From NCBI GenBank assembly GCA_013349325.1, contig DUZX01000003.1, forward strand, positions 121,410 to 185,409: a DNA stretch of 64,000 nucleotides, in the 5' to 3' direction. A program made the position numbers and the translations under genes. A model generated the notes under the pieces. The model made no database searches. It worked only from the letters and a program-made list of their open reading frames with translations, and was not told the DNA's origin. The DNA comes from Desulfuromonadales bacterium. Lineage in GTDB: Bacteria > Desulfobacterota > Desulfuromonadia > Geobacterales > Pseudopelobacteraceae. Of the stretch, positions 18,486 through 26,342 are shown one piece after another (positions within the stretch are counted from its first letter, which is position 1; each line of letters opens with the position of its first letter).

Positions 18486-19229
18486 GTGGCTTTGTCATAT
18501 CCTACACACCTCATAAAGGTCAATAGCAGGTTCTATTACAAGATCAAAGTGCCTGCTGATCTGTCCCACCTATTCCCAAGCCAATTCATCAAAAAGTCTC
18601 TTCATACTAGCGACTTGTGTGCAGCAAAGACTATGCTCAAGTGTCATGAGTTCAAGACTCATAATGCTTTTGCGCTATTAAGAACCGGCACATTGGCAAC
18701 GGAGTATGCACAGCAGGTTGTCAACAGTTTGTTGCCAGTGCCAAAGACATGCAGGGACATTAAGCAGTATAGGCTGTCCAGGGTTATTGGCATTTACACG
18801 GAAGAGAAGCAGACTGGCTGGTCAGATAAAACCAAGCTGGAAGTGGCTGGGGCATTTAAGTTGCTGGTGGACATTCTTGGGGATGTGGATGTTACCACCA
18901 TTACCAGACCCATGCTGATTGAGCTGAGATCATCCTTGCTGAAGGTGCCACCGAGCTTTTACGTCAAGAACCCTGGCAAGTCTGTAAGGAAGGCCATAGC
19001 TGAGAATGATGGCCCTGGTATCAGCACTAAGACAGTCAACAAGTATATGTCGCGCATAGGCAGTCTGTTGAAGTATTGCCAGGAGCAAGGCATGATAAAC
19101 ACCAACCCTGCTACTGGATTGCAGATAGCAGAGAAACAGAGAGCTGACCAGGAGAGAAGCGCCTATACAGGACAGCCGCGACTCTGGATGAACCTGTCAT
19201 ACATCAACCTTCATGGATACAGAGCATGA
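18486..19229 (+). pseudogene. Truncated tyrosine-recombinase integrase
   Basis: The 247-residue frame starts at a GTG near an AGGAG site and begins MALSYPTHLIKVNSRFYYKIK, the N-terminal domain found in phage-like integrases. A SAM-like core-binding region follows (SDKTKLEVAGAFKLLVDIL to SRIGSLLKYCQEQGMINTNP). It stops after AEKQRADQERSAY plus 19 unrelated residues, just where the catalytic domain with its Arg-His-Arg-Tyr residues should begin. About 180 residues are therefore missing and it cannot recombine DNA. It lies directly downstream of the tRNA-Arg attachment site and inside the flanking repeats, as expected of the decayed integrase of the original element. Confidence 0.8.
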
Positions 19230-19307
19230 ATGGTTCCAGACTATTACCATACTGCTAAAAGGTATGACTAATAGAATTAAGTAGTTACGTAGCTTGTCTC
19301 CAGGGCC

Positions 19308-19344
19308 AAGGGGCCGGTCGTTCGAATCGTCTCGGGGACGCCAA
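19308..19344 (+). repeat. Attachment-site repeat, distal copy (att)
   Basis: This is the second copy of the 37-bp tRNA-Arg 3' sequence, 937 bases from the first, with one mismatch. Between the copies lies only the broken integrase, so the cargo of the element has been lost by deletion. Confidence 0.85.
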
Positions 19345-19345
19345 T

Positions 19346-19387
19346 AAAAACAAGGGATTAGCTGATTGGCTAGTCCCTTTTGTTTTT
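19346..19387 (+). terminator. Probable tRNA-Arg terminator displaced to the distal att copy
   Basis: AACAAGGGATTAGC (from 19349) pairs with GGCTAGTCCCTTTTGTT around a TGATT loop and ends in TTTTT. Its place right after the distal tRNA 3' copy suggests it was the original terminator of tRNA-Arg before integration. The rest of the gene-free stretch 19230-19608 holds no gene that can be supported. Confidence 0.75.
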
Positions 19388-19509
19388 CTGTGGAGCACAC
19401 ATGGAGCACATTTTGAAATATCACGTGCAAAGTGGGCACTTGCTTCTCTTTCTCCCCATAGCAAACTCAAGCCATCACTGATTCACTTTATAAGCTGGTT
19501 CCCATATTA

Positions 19510-19538
19510 TTGACACAATTATGAATTGTTTCTTAAAT
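19510..19538 (+). promoter_or_regulatory. abiE promoter with inverted-repeat operator
   Basis: TTGACA (19510-19515) and TTAAAT (19533-19538) are separated by 17 bases. The spacer contains the inverted repeat ACAATT-atg-AATTGT (19515-19529). AbiEi antitoxins are known to repress their own operon by binding inverted repeats, so this is a likely autoregulatory site. Confidence 0.6.
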
Positions 19539-19608
19539 ATCGCTTGCATGTTCCGAATGATCGGTATATGTTTTTACAACCTGTAACTTTGGAACGGAAG
19601 CGGTTACC

Positions 19609-20211
19609 ATGAACCTCACGGCACAACAGAGACTCCTTGATCTATTCGGCAGGCAAAGCGTGGTACGCTCCCGCGATCTTGAACAGCATGAAATCTCCCG
19701 GGTAGAGATCAGTCGCATGTGCAAGCGGGGTGTGGTTGAGCGTGTCGGGCGTGGTCTCTATCGACTTACTGATGCACAGGTAACAGAGCATCAGACCCTG
19801 GCCGAAGTTGGCAAAGCAATCCCTAACGGTGTGGTCTGCCTACTGTCCGCACTTCGCTTTCATGATCTGACAACACAAGCGCCATACGAAGTTTGGATGG
19901 CGATTGACGTCAAGTCTCATCTCCCTAGAACCAGTCTGCCAATAAAATTTGTCAGGTTTTCCGGACCTGCGCTCAGTGATGGTGTAGAAACCCACCGGAT
20001 GGATGGCGTGGACATAAAAGTTTACTGTCTTGCCAAGACCGTAGCCGATTGTTTCAAATACCGTCACAAGATCGGGCTGGATGTTGCGCTGGAAGCACTT
20101 CGTGAAAGTCGGAAAAGTAACCGGTGCACTATAGATGATCTCTGGCGTTACGCCAGGGTCTGCCGGGTGAGCAATGTCATGATGCCGTATATGGAGGCGA
20201 TGGCAATATGA
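19609..20211 (+). CDS. abiEi: Type IV toxin-antitoxin system antitoxin, AbiEi family
   Basis: The 200-residue product begins with a winged-helix domain (TAQQRLLDLFGRQSVVRSRDL and the recognition region VEISRMCKRGVVERVGRGLY). The AbiEi C-terminal domain follows (VVCLLSALRFHDLTTQAP; YCLAKTVADCFKYRHKIGLD). AbiEi neutralises the AbiEii nucleotidyltransferase without binding it and represses the operon. The start of the toxin gene overlaps its stop by four bases. An ACGGAAG sequence lies upstream of the ATG. The pair lies about 270 bases beyond the tRNA-Arg integration scar and could have arrived with that element. Confidence 0.9.
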   Translation: MNLTAQQRLLDLFGRQSVVRSRDLEQHEISRVEISRMCKRGVVERVGRGLYRLTDAQVTEHQTLAEVGKAIPNGVVCLLSALRFHDLTTQAPYEVWMAIDVKSHLPRTSLPIKFVRFSGPALSDGVETHRMDGVDIKVYCLAKTVADCFKYRHKIGLDVALEALRESRKSNRCTIDDLWRYARVCRVSNVMMPYMEAMAI

Positions 20212-21128
20212 CACAAATTCGGGGAGCAAATGTCGCAGCTTCAGTTCGTCAGCGATTGCTTGACCAGGCCAGGTCAAAACGGGTCGATTTCAATCTGCTG
20301 CTCACCCTTTATGGCTTGGAAAGGTTTCTCTATCGCCTGGGCCGGTCAGAATACCGGGAACGCTTTGTTCTGAAAGGCGCCATGCTATTTCCGTTGTGGG
20401 GAGTTGTCAGTTACCGTTCGACAAGGGATGTCGATCTTCTTGGTTATGGAGAAAGCGAGATTGCTGCACTTGTTGAGGTATTTCGTATGATTTGCCAGAC
20501 AGAAGTGGCAGATGACGGGGTGATATTTGACCCGGCAAGCGTCCAGGCGGAAGATATCAGGGATCAAATGGAGTATGGCGGTACAAGAATCAAGCTCAAT
20601 GCAGACCTTGGCGGTGCCCGAATTCATCTGCAGGTTGATATCGGTTTCGGTGATGTGGTCACACCGGCCGCAGTTGCTGCAGATTACCCAACTGTGCTTG
20701 ATCAACCGGCTCCACACGTACGCGTGTATCCACGCGAGACGGTAGTTGCTGAAAAATTTCAGGCAATGGTTTACTTGGGCATTGCCAACAGCCGCATGAA
20801 AGACTTCCATGATCTGTGGGTTATAGGGAGCCAGTTCAATTTCGACGGTGCAACACTGACATCAGCGCTTGTCCGAACTTTTGAGCGAAGAAACACCCCC
20901 TTGCCGAATACGCTCCCATTGGCACTGACCCCTGAGTTCTTCCTTGACGATCAGAAGATCAGACAGTGGAAAGCATTTCTCAATAGAGCAGGGTTCGGTA
21001 TGCAGCTTGAACTGTCTGGAGTTGCAGCATTTATTGCCGGCTTTGTCATGCCCCTAATAGAAAAGTGCTCTCGTGGAGAAGCATTTGATGGGGCATGGCA
21101 TGCGGGTGGCCCATGGCGGGCTACTTAA
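20208..21128 (+). CDS. abiEii: Type IV toxin-antitoxin system toxin, AbiEii nucleotidyltransferase
   Basis: The 306-residue product has the AbiEii/AbiGii nucleotidyltransferase core: FVLKGAMLFPLW (about residues 53-64) followed by RSTRDVDLLGYG (about 70-81, metal-binding D-x-D). The family segment ETVVAEKFQAMVYLGIANSRMKDF (residues about 179-202, broken here for length only in description) also shows the conserved Lys and the MKDFHDLW end motif. These toxins transfer nucleotides, often to tRNA, and stop growth, which protects populations against phage. The start overlaps the antitoxin stop. Length and motifs suggest an intact toxin. Confidence 0.9.
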   Translation: MTQIRGANVAASVRQRLLDQARSKRVDFNLLLTLYGLERFLYRLGRSEYRERFVLKGAMLFPLWGVVSYRSTRDVDLLGYGESEIAALVEVFRMICQTEVADDGVIFDPASVQAEDIRDQMEYGGTRIKLNADLGGARIHLQVDIGFGDVVTPAAVAADYPTVLDQPAPHVRVYPRETVVAEKFQAMVYLGIANSRMKDFHDLWVIGSQFNFDGATLTSALVRTFERRNTPLPNTLPLALTPEFFLDDQKIRQWKAFLNRAGFGMQLELSGVAAFIAGFVMPLIEKCSRGEAFDGAWHAGGPWRAT

Positions 21129-21276
21129 CAGTATTTATTCAGCAGACGTTACTTTTGGAATCCTTCGGGGAGCCCATTCGTGAATATGACGCGTTATGTC
21201 ACATGCTTGTGGAATACTTGTGACCACGTCACCTGATTGTTTATGTAAACAGGCATGAAATTATGCCGGAGGAATC

Positions 21277-21459
21277 ATGAAGAAAGGGGACGTCGTAAAG
21301 TTCAAAAATGTTGTTGATGACGGGGATGAAAGTCTCCGTATGATTTTGCTCGAAGATCCCGATGGCGGACGAGTCTTGGTCGAAAGTATTGTCGAAATGA
21401 ACATCCGACCGACTTATCGCTACAGTGTAGATGATTTGGAAACCTGCACCCAAAAATAA
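21277..21459 (+). CDS. Small hypothetical protein
   Basis: This 60-residue acidic product (starting MKKGDVVKFKNVVDDGDE) has no recognisable family. Its first half reads like a small beta-barrel or SH3-like fold (GDVVKFKN, RMILLEDPDGGRVLVES). A good GGAGGAAT ribosome site precedes the ATG, which is the main support for its being real. It sits between the abiE pair and the arsenic operon, 148 and 177 bases from each. No function is proposed. Confidence 0.6.
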   Translation: MKKGDVVKFKNVVDDGDESLRMILLEDPDGGRVLVESIVEMNIRPTYRYSVDDLETCTQK

Positions 21460-21602
21460 AGGCATTAGATAGGCTGCAACCTAATGGAATGAGGCAAAGA
21501 TCTGTCAAGCTGACAGACACATTTTCACGCCAAATTGAGCACCTCCTGCCCCTGATATCCGGGGCAGACCCACTTCCTCCCAAGGTTCTGTCATTTTGTG
21601 AC

Positions 21603-21630
21603 TTGATTTATCCGCTAAAGCGGATATATT
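21603..21630 (+). promoter_or_regulatory. arsC promoter with ArsR-type operator
   Basis: TTGATT (21603-21608) and TATATT (21625-21630) are 16 bases apart. Between and overlapping them lies the inverted repeat TATCCGCT-aa-AGCGGATA (21609-21626). An ArsR/SmtB repressor binding there would block transcription until arsenite is present. The predicted transcription start coincides with the arsC ATG at 21637. Confidence 0.65.
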
Positions 21631-21636
21631 AAGAGC

Positions 21637-22056
21637 ATGAAAAAACGTATCCTATTTCTTTGCATCCACAACTCCTGCCGTTCCCAGATGGCCGAAGGCC
21701 TGGTCAATCATCACCTCGGTGACCAGTTCGAGGCATTCTCCGCCGGTACTGAAGCTACCCGGGTCAATCCGCTGGCCGCACAAGTTCTATCGGAACTGGG
21801 TATCGACATCTCCCATCACTATTCCAAAACCCTCGATCAGTTTGCCGATCAACAGTTTGACTATGTAATTACGCTCTGCGGATCGGCCAACGAGCAGTGC
21901 CCGCTCTTTTTCGGCGGAGTGCAGCGGGTGCATATCGGTTTCGACGATCCGTCCCGGCTTCCTGGTACGGCCGAAGAGGTGCTGCCCGAGTTCCGCAGGG
22001 TAAGGGATGAAATCCGCCGCAGACTGACCGACTATCTAACTGGAGCAGACCGATGA
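21637..22056 (+). CDS. arsC: Thioredoxin-coupled arsenate reductase ArsC
   Basis: The 139-residue enzyme belongs to the low-molecular-weight phosphatase type of arsenate reductase. The P-loop is CIHNSCR (nucleophile Cys9, Arg15), and the relay cysteines Cys81 and Cys88 sit in [10 protein letters not shown], one residue offset from Cys10/82/89 of plasmid pI258 ArsC. It reduces arsenate to arsenite, which the next gene exports, and thioredoxin-like proteins are encoded downstream. No clear ribosome site precedes the ATG, and the promoter position suggests a leaderless message. The stop overlaps the acr3 start. Confidence 0.93.
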   Translation: MKKRILFLCIHNSCRSQMAEGLVNHHLGDQFEAFSAGTEATRVNPLAAQVLSELGIDISHHYSKTLDQFADQQFDYVITLCGSANEQCPLFFGGVQRVHIGFDDPSRLPGTAEEVLPEFRRVRDEIRRRLTDYLTGADR

Positions 22057-23111
22057 GTGAACATGTTTCCCGTAAGCTGTCCTTCCTCGACCGCTGGCTA
22101 ACCCTTTGGATCTTTGCCGCCATGGCGCTCGGCGTCGGACTGGGATATTTTGTCCCCGGCGTGGAGTCCTTCGTCAACAAATTCCAGATGGGAACAACCA
22201 ATATCCCCATCGCCGTCGGCTTGATCCTGATGATGTATCCGCCCTTCGCCAAGGTGAAGTACGAGGAAATGCCGGAGGTATTCCACAACAAGCAGGTGCT
22301 CGGTCTTTCGCTGGTGCAGAACTGGCTGATCGGGCCGGTGCTGATGTTCGTGCTGGCCGTGGTGTTTCTGCCGGATAAACCTGAGTACATGGTCGGCCTG
22401 ATCATGATCGGTCTGGCCCGCTGCATCGCCATGGTCATCGTCTGGAACGAACTGGCCAAGGGGAACACAGAGTACGCAGCTGGTCTCGTGGCCTTCAACA
22501 GCATCTTCCAGGTACTGTTCTACAGCGTCTATGCCTGGTTCTTTATCACCGTTCTGCCGCCGCTGATCGGGCTGAAAGGCGTTGTGGTCGATGTCAGCAT
22601 CAAACAGATCTCCGAAAGCGTCTTCATCTACCTGGGCATCCCTTGCATTGCCGGGGCGTTGACCCGACTGATTGGGGTCAAGGTTATGGGCAAGGAGCGC
22701 TACCACCGGGAAGTGGTGCCAAAGATCAGCCCCCTGACTCTCATTGCTCTGTTATTCACCATCGTGGTCATGTTCAGCCTGAAGGGACAGTTAATTGTTC
22801 AACTGCCGATGGACGTGGTGCGGATCGCCATCCCGATGCTGATCTACTTCATCGCCATGTTCCTGGTATCGTTCTGGATGGGCAAGAAGCTGGGGGCCGA
22901 CTACTCGAAAACCACGACCCTGGCCTTCACGGCGGCCAGCAACAACTTCGAGCTGGCCATTGCCGTCGCGGTCGCGGTCTTTGGCCTCAACTCCGGTGCG
23001 GCCTTCGCTGCTGTCATCGGACCTCTCGTAGAAGTGCCGGTGATGATCGGCTTGGTCAATGTGGCTTTCTGGTTCCAACGTCGAGTATTTGCAGGCCATA
23101 GCACATGCTGA
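22053..23111 (+). CDS. acr3: Arsenite efflux transporter Acr3
   Basis: The 352-residue inner-membrane protein matches the ACR3 family (bile-acid/arsenite transporter superfamily) with about ten helices. It has the conserved [19 protein letters not shown] segment (about residues 127-145, containing the essential Cys) and [20 protein letters not shown] (about 293-312). It exports arsenite using the proton gradient. It overlaps arsC by four bases and the downstream permease by seven, so the genes form one operon. Confidence 0.95.
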   Translation: MSEHVSRKLSFLDRWLTLWIFAAMALGVGLGYFVPGVESFVNKFQMGTTNIPIAVGLILMMYPPFAKVKYEEMPEVFHNKQVLGLSLVQNWLIGPVLMFVLAVVFLPDKPEYMVGLIMIGLARCIAMVIVWNELAKGNTEYAAGLVAFNSIFQVLFYSVYAWFFITVLPPLIGLKGVVVDVSIKQISESVFIYLGIPCIAGALTRLIGVKVMGKERYHREVVPKISPLTLIALLFTIVVMFSLKGQLIVQLPMDVVRIAIPMLIYFIAMFLVSFWMGKKLGADYSKTTTLAFTAASNNFELAIAVAVAVFGLNSGAAFAAVIGPLVEVPVMIGLVNVAFWFQRRVFAGHSTC

Positions 23112-24051
23112 AATCCGCCGCCGACTATCTGGTATTCACTCTCATTGGCCTGGTGCCGGGCTCGCGCAGCGGTGAGGCGCTCGATTTCTTCATCTACGAC
23201 ACGGTCAAAATTTTCCTTCTCCTCGGATCGATTATCTATGCCGTCGCCATCATCCGGTCGTGGTTCCCGCCGGAACGAACCAAACGAATTTTATCGCACG
23301 AATGTGAGTACATCGGCAACATCATGGCTGCGTTGCTCGGAATCGTCACCCCGTTCTGCTCTTGTTTAGCCGTGCCACTGTTCATCGTTTTCGTGGAATC
23401 GGGAGTACCGCTGGGGGTGACATTCTCTTTTCTTATCTCCTCGCCAATGGTTAACGAGGTTGCCCTGACCATTCTCTGGGGAATGTTCGGCTGGAAGATC
23501 GCCCTGATCTACATCATCACCGGTCTTCTGGTGGCAATTGTCAGCGGCATTGTCATCGGCAGGTTCAAGATGGAGCGTTACGTTCAGGACTACGTCTGGG
23601 AGATGCAGGTTGGGAGCGCCGAGATTGCCGAACAGGCCTGGCGCGAGCGGTTCGACTATGCTCGTGACTACACGCAGGATCTGCTGAAGAAGATCTGGCC
23701 GTATGTGGTGGTCGGCATCGGTATCGGCGTCTTTATCCATGGCTACGTGCCCCAGGACTTTCTGGTTAGCTGGGCCGGCCGGGACAACCCGTTTGCCGTA
23801 CCGGTGGCGGTGGCGCTTGGTGTGCCGCTCTACAGCAATGCCGCCGGTGTGATCCCTATCGTTCAGGCACTGACAGCCAAAGGAATGGCCATCGGTACCG
23901 TATTGGCGTTCATGATGGCGGTAACAGCTCTGTCACTGCCGGAGGCGGTTATTCTCAGCAATGTGCTGAAGAACCGTTATTAGTCACCTTCTTCGGAATC
24001 GTCGCCACAGCAATCGTTATCGTCGGCTATCTGTTTAACGCAATTCTCTAG
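23105..24051 (+). pseudogene. ArsP/UPF0718-type permease, frameshifted near the C-terminus
   Basis: The intact frame runs to 23983 (292 residues) and has the permease hallmark GIVTPFCSCLAVPLF (about residues 78-92) plus SSPMVNEVALTILWG. This family moves organoarsenicals or other thiol-reactive compounds out of the cell. The frame stops at VLKNRY, but directly after it another frame encodes LLVTFFGIVATAIVIVGYLF and then NAIL before a stop at 24051, which is the expected last helix. A single missing base near 23973-23980 explains this. Either the gene lost its last helix or there is a sequence error. It lies in the operon between acr3 and the thioredoxin genes. Confidence 0.75.
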
Positions 24052-24068
24052 CGAAAGGAAATTCAACC

Positions 24069-24296
24069 ATGAAGATCGAAATTCTCGGCACCGGATGCGC
24101 CAAATGCACCACCCTCTACGACAATGTGAAGGCCGCACTTAAGGAATTAGATAAGGAGGCGGAGGTGGTCAAGGTGCAGGACATTCCTACCATCATGAAG
24201 TATGGTGTCATGAGTACGCCGGCCCTGGTCGTTGACGGTCACGTGAAGTTTTCCGGCAAGGCACCCGGTGTGGCGGAACTGAAAGGGATGCTCTGA
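24069..24296 (+). CDS. Thioredoxin-like redox-active disulfide protein
   Basis: This 75-residue minimal thioredoxin fold has the active site GCAKC (Cys10-Cys13) and the cis-proline motif MSTPALVVDGHV. Proteins of this type accompany permease and arsenic genes and are thought to pass electrons or carry a thiol-bound ligand. It has a GAAAGG ribosome site and overlaps the next gene by one base. The exact partner is not known. Confidence 0.88.
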   Translation: MKIEILGTGCAKCTTLYDNVKAALKELDKEAEVVKVQDIPTIMKYGVMSTPALVVDGHVKFSGKAPGVAELKGML

Positions 24297-24673
24297 TGCG
24301 CTGGCTGGCTGGTTGCGCGTTGATCCTGATTGCAAGCTTTGCCCATGCCGAACCGCCATCGGCAACAACCGCCACCATCAACCAGGCGTTGTCGTCCGGC
24401 AAGCCGGTCGTCATCGACCTGGGGGCGCGAACCTGTATCCCCTGCAAAAAGATGGCGCCGATCCTCGAAGGAATGGCGGCTGAGTACAAGGGTAAAGCCA
24501 GTGTGCTGTTTATTGATGTCCACGCGGACAAGGCGGCTGCTGAACGATTCAGAGTACAGATGATCCCGACGCAAATCTTCTTCAATGCCCAAGGCAAGGA
24601 AGTGAAACGGCACATCGGCTTCATGGACAAGCAGGATCTCGTCAAGGAACTGAAAACCGCAGGGCTCAAGTGA
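24296..24673 (+). CDS. Exported thioredoxin-family protein
   Basis: The 125-residue product has a signal peptide (cleavage near AHA-EPP, residue 18-19). A thioredoxin domain follows with the active site CIPC (Cys47 and Cys50), the cis-proline region MIPTQIFFNAQGKEV and the family end KQDLVKEL. It should act in the periplasm as a disulfide reductase. It would receive electrons from the CcdA-like membrane protein encoded next, whose GTG start overlaps its stop by four bases. Confidence 0.9.
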   Translation: MRWLAGCALILIASFAHAEPPSATTATINQALSSGKPVVIDLGARTCIPCKKMAPILEGMAAEYKGKASVLFIDVHADKAAAERFRVQMIPTQIFFNAQGKEVKRHIGFMDKQDLVKELKTAGLK

Positions 24674-25356
24674 CCTTGCTCGACAACATCGAGCATATCG
24701 TTGCCACGTGGCCGATATTGGCCTTTGGTGCAGTCTTTCTTGCTGGTGTGCTGTCATCGGCCTCACCGTGCGTCATGGCCACTATTCCGCTGGTGGTCGG
24801 CTTTGTTGGCGGTTACGCTGATGGTGATCGCTGGAAAGCATTCCGCTATTCTCTTACGTTCATTTTCGGTCTTTCGCTGACCTTTACCGCCTTCGGCGCA
24901 GCTGCGGGTCTTCTGGGAACCATGTTCGGTACACTGGGAGGTTGGTGGTACGTGGCTGCCGGAGCGGTCGCCATCATCATGGGTTTGCAGATGGCCGAAC
25001 TCTACGAAATCAGTCTCCCTGTCCGGCGTGACTACAAACCGAAGCGCGGCGGCCTGGTCGGTTCGTTTCTGCTGGGACTCTTTTTCGGCGTCGTGTCATC
25101 CCCCTGTGCAACTCCGGTGCTGGTGGTGATCCTTACCTATGTCGCCACCAAGGGGCTGATACTGTACGGTATTGCCCTGTTGTTTACCTATGCTATCGGC
25201 CACTGCCTGCTGATGCTGGCTGCCGGGACATTTACCGGCTTTGTTGAAGCATTCGCAAAGGCTAAAGGCATAGTCAATTTTTCCCTGTTGAGCAAACGGA
25301 TAAGCGGGGCAATCATAGCTGCCGTGGGTGCCTGGCTTATCTGGCAGGCTTTCTGA
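24670..25356 (+). CDS. CcdA/DsbD-type transmembrane thiol-disulfide transporter
   Basis: The 228-residue inner-membrane protein has six helices and two conserved cysteines in the CcdA context: SSASPCVMATIPL (Cys34) and VVSSPCATPVL (Cys146). It carries reducing equivalents from cytoplasmic thioredoxin across the membrane. In this operon it probably feeds the preceding periplasmic thioredoxin. It starts at GTG 24670. It ends the arsenic/thiol operon, and no clear terminator was seen afterwards. Confidence 0.9.
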   Translation: MTLLDNIEHIVATWPILAFGAVFLAGVLSSASPCVMATIPLVVGFVGGYADGDRWKAFRYSLTFIFGLSLTFTAFGAAAGLLGTMFGTLGGWWYVAAGAVAIIMGLQMAELYEISLPVRRDYKPKRGGLVGSFLLGLFFGVVSSPCATPVLVVILTYVATKGLILYGIALLFTYAIGHCLLMLAAGTFTGFVEAFAKAKGIVNFSLLSKRISGAIIAAVGAWLIWQAF

Positions 25357-25557
25357 CGATTCAGTTGCTACCACTTGAGTCCTGCGGAGGGTATAACGGT
25401 CATGCCGCATTGTTGGTACCATCTTTGTACCCAAATATGCGCCATTGTCGAAAGGTGGCAAAAGATGATCCATATATGGTACCAAATTGGTAGCCAAAAC
25501 AGCCACCAACAGTTCGGCATCCGAAACGGGTGACCAGCATGGATGCCAAACATTCCC

Positions 25558-25908
25558 CTACCACCAATAATACCAGCGCCAGTACCACCACGGGACATAG
25601 CAGGGGCGATAGTCCGTGCTGGAGAAGGCATATTTGAGCAGAGTCCAGTACGGCTTCCCCTTCACATAGCCATGATAGAGCCGTACCTGCACCCGGTCCA
25701 TCAGGATGTATGGCAGTGAGATACAGGCGATGCCGATGGCCCAGTACCAGAATGACTTCGGGAAAAAGAGCCCGACCAGCAGACCGGATATCGCACTGGT
25801 CAGCAACGGCACGACAATGGCGACCAGCACCGCCGGGAGTTTCGCCCGTTTTGGCTGCCGCTCCTTGAGCCATTGCTGAGCGTCATAGTATTTGATGGTA
25901 TCCGACAT
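25558..25908 (-). CDS. Small membrane protein with a tryptophan-rich tail
   Basis: The 116-residue product starts MSDTIKYYDAQQWLKERQ and has two membrane helices (about residues 24-45 and 50-66). It ends in an unusual aromatic tail, VPWWYWRWYYWW. ATG 25908 is preceded by GGGA at fair spacing; a longer upstream start is possible but unsupported. No family is recognised and the function is unknown. The 201-base gap before it on the left (25357-25557) holds only diverged GGTACCA-type repeats. Confidence 0.55.
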   Translation of the reverse strand: MSDTIKYYDAQQWLKERQPKRAKLPAVLVAIVVPLLTSAISGLLVGLFFPKSFWYWAIGIACISLPYILMDRVQVRLYHGYVKGKPYWTLLKYAFSSTDYRPCYVPWWYWRWYYWW

Positions 25909-25952
25909 GGGAGTTCCCTCAAGGCAGTAAAAACGTATCAACATCCTACAAC

Positions 25953-26210
25953 TCAACAGGAACAGGAAGCTGCGACCTTGGCGTTCGTTTCTGAAACATT
26001 CTGGTACAGTGTGATGGCCTCGTCGATCTGCTTGATGCGGTATGAATCAGCCATCCTCTTGAATGCCATGGTAAGAGAACGACCACTTTCTTCTATCTCA
26101 GGATATTCAATGGCTCTGGCCAGATAACAATTGCGCTCCTCGTCCAAGTTGATTTCAACCGATGGGTGCTCGTCCTCGGTAAACAGTGGCGCGAGTTGCA
26201 ATGGCGGCAT
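25953..26210 (-). CDS. Hypothetical protein, possibly HicB-like
   Basis: The frame gives 85 residues from ATG 26210 (MPPLQLAPLFTEDEH) or 100 from a GTG at 26255; neither start has a convincing ribosome site. The central part, EINLDEERNCYLARAIEYP followed by IEESGRSLTMAFKRMADSY, recalls the HicB partial RNase-H fold (strand-strand then helix with a Gly-x-Ser/Thr cap). No HicA partner is adjacent. It ends in CSC. The coding call is moderate and the family call is tentative. Confidence 0.45.
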   Translation of the reverse strand: MPPLQLAPLFTEDEHPSVEINLDEERNCYLARAIEYPEIEESGRSLTMAFKRMADSYRIKQIDEAITLYQNVSETNAKVAASCSC

Positions 26211-26342
26211 ATCGTGCCGTTTGCAGTAATACTCGGGAAAATCCCGGCGCAACACAGGAGGAATAAGTATGTTTGGATTTGTTTTTGATGAGCATTAAGG
26301 CACGGTGTATCATGCTTCATTGATGGGATGTTAAGGATGTTT

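Noticed and set aside
19285..19470. Minus-strand frames across the distal att copy
   Set aside because: They arise from the tRNA-derived repeat and have no start signals or family features.
26268..26297. Nine-codon frame MFGFVFDEH after a perfect AGGAGG site
   Set aside because: Too short to support as a gene; no neighbouring gene would make it a leader peptide. It may be a relic.
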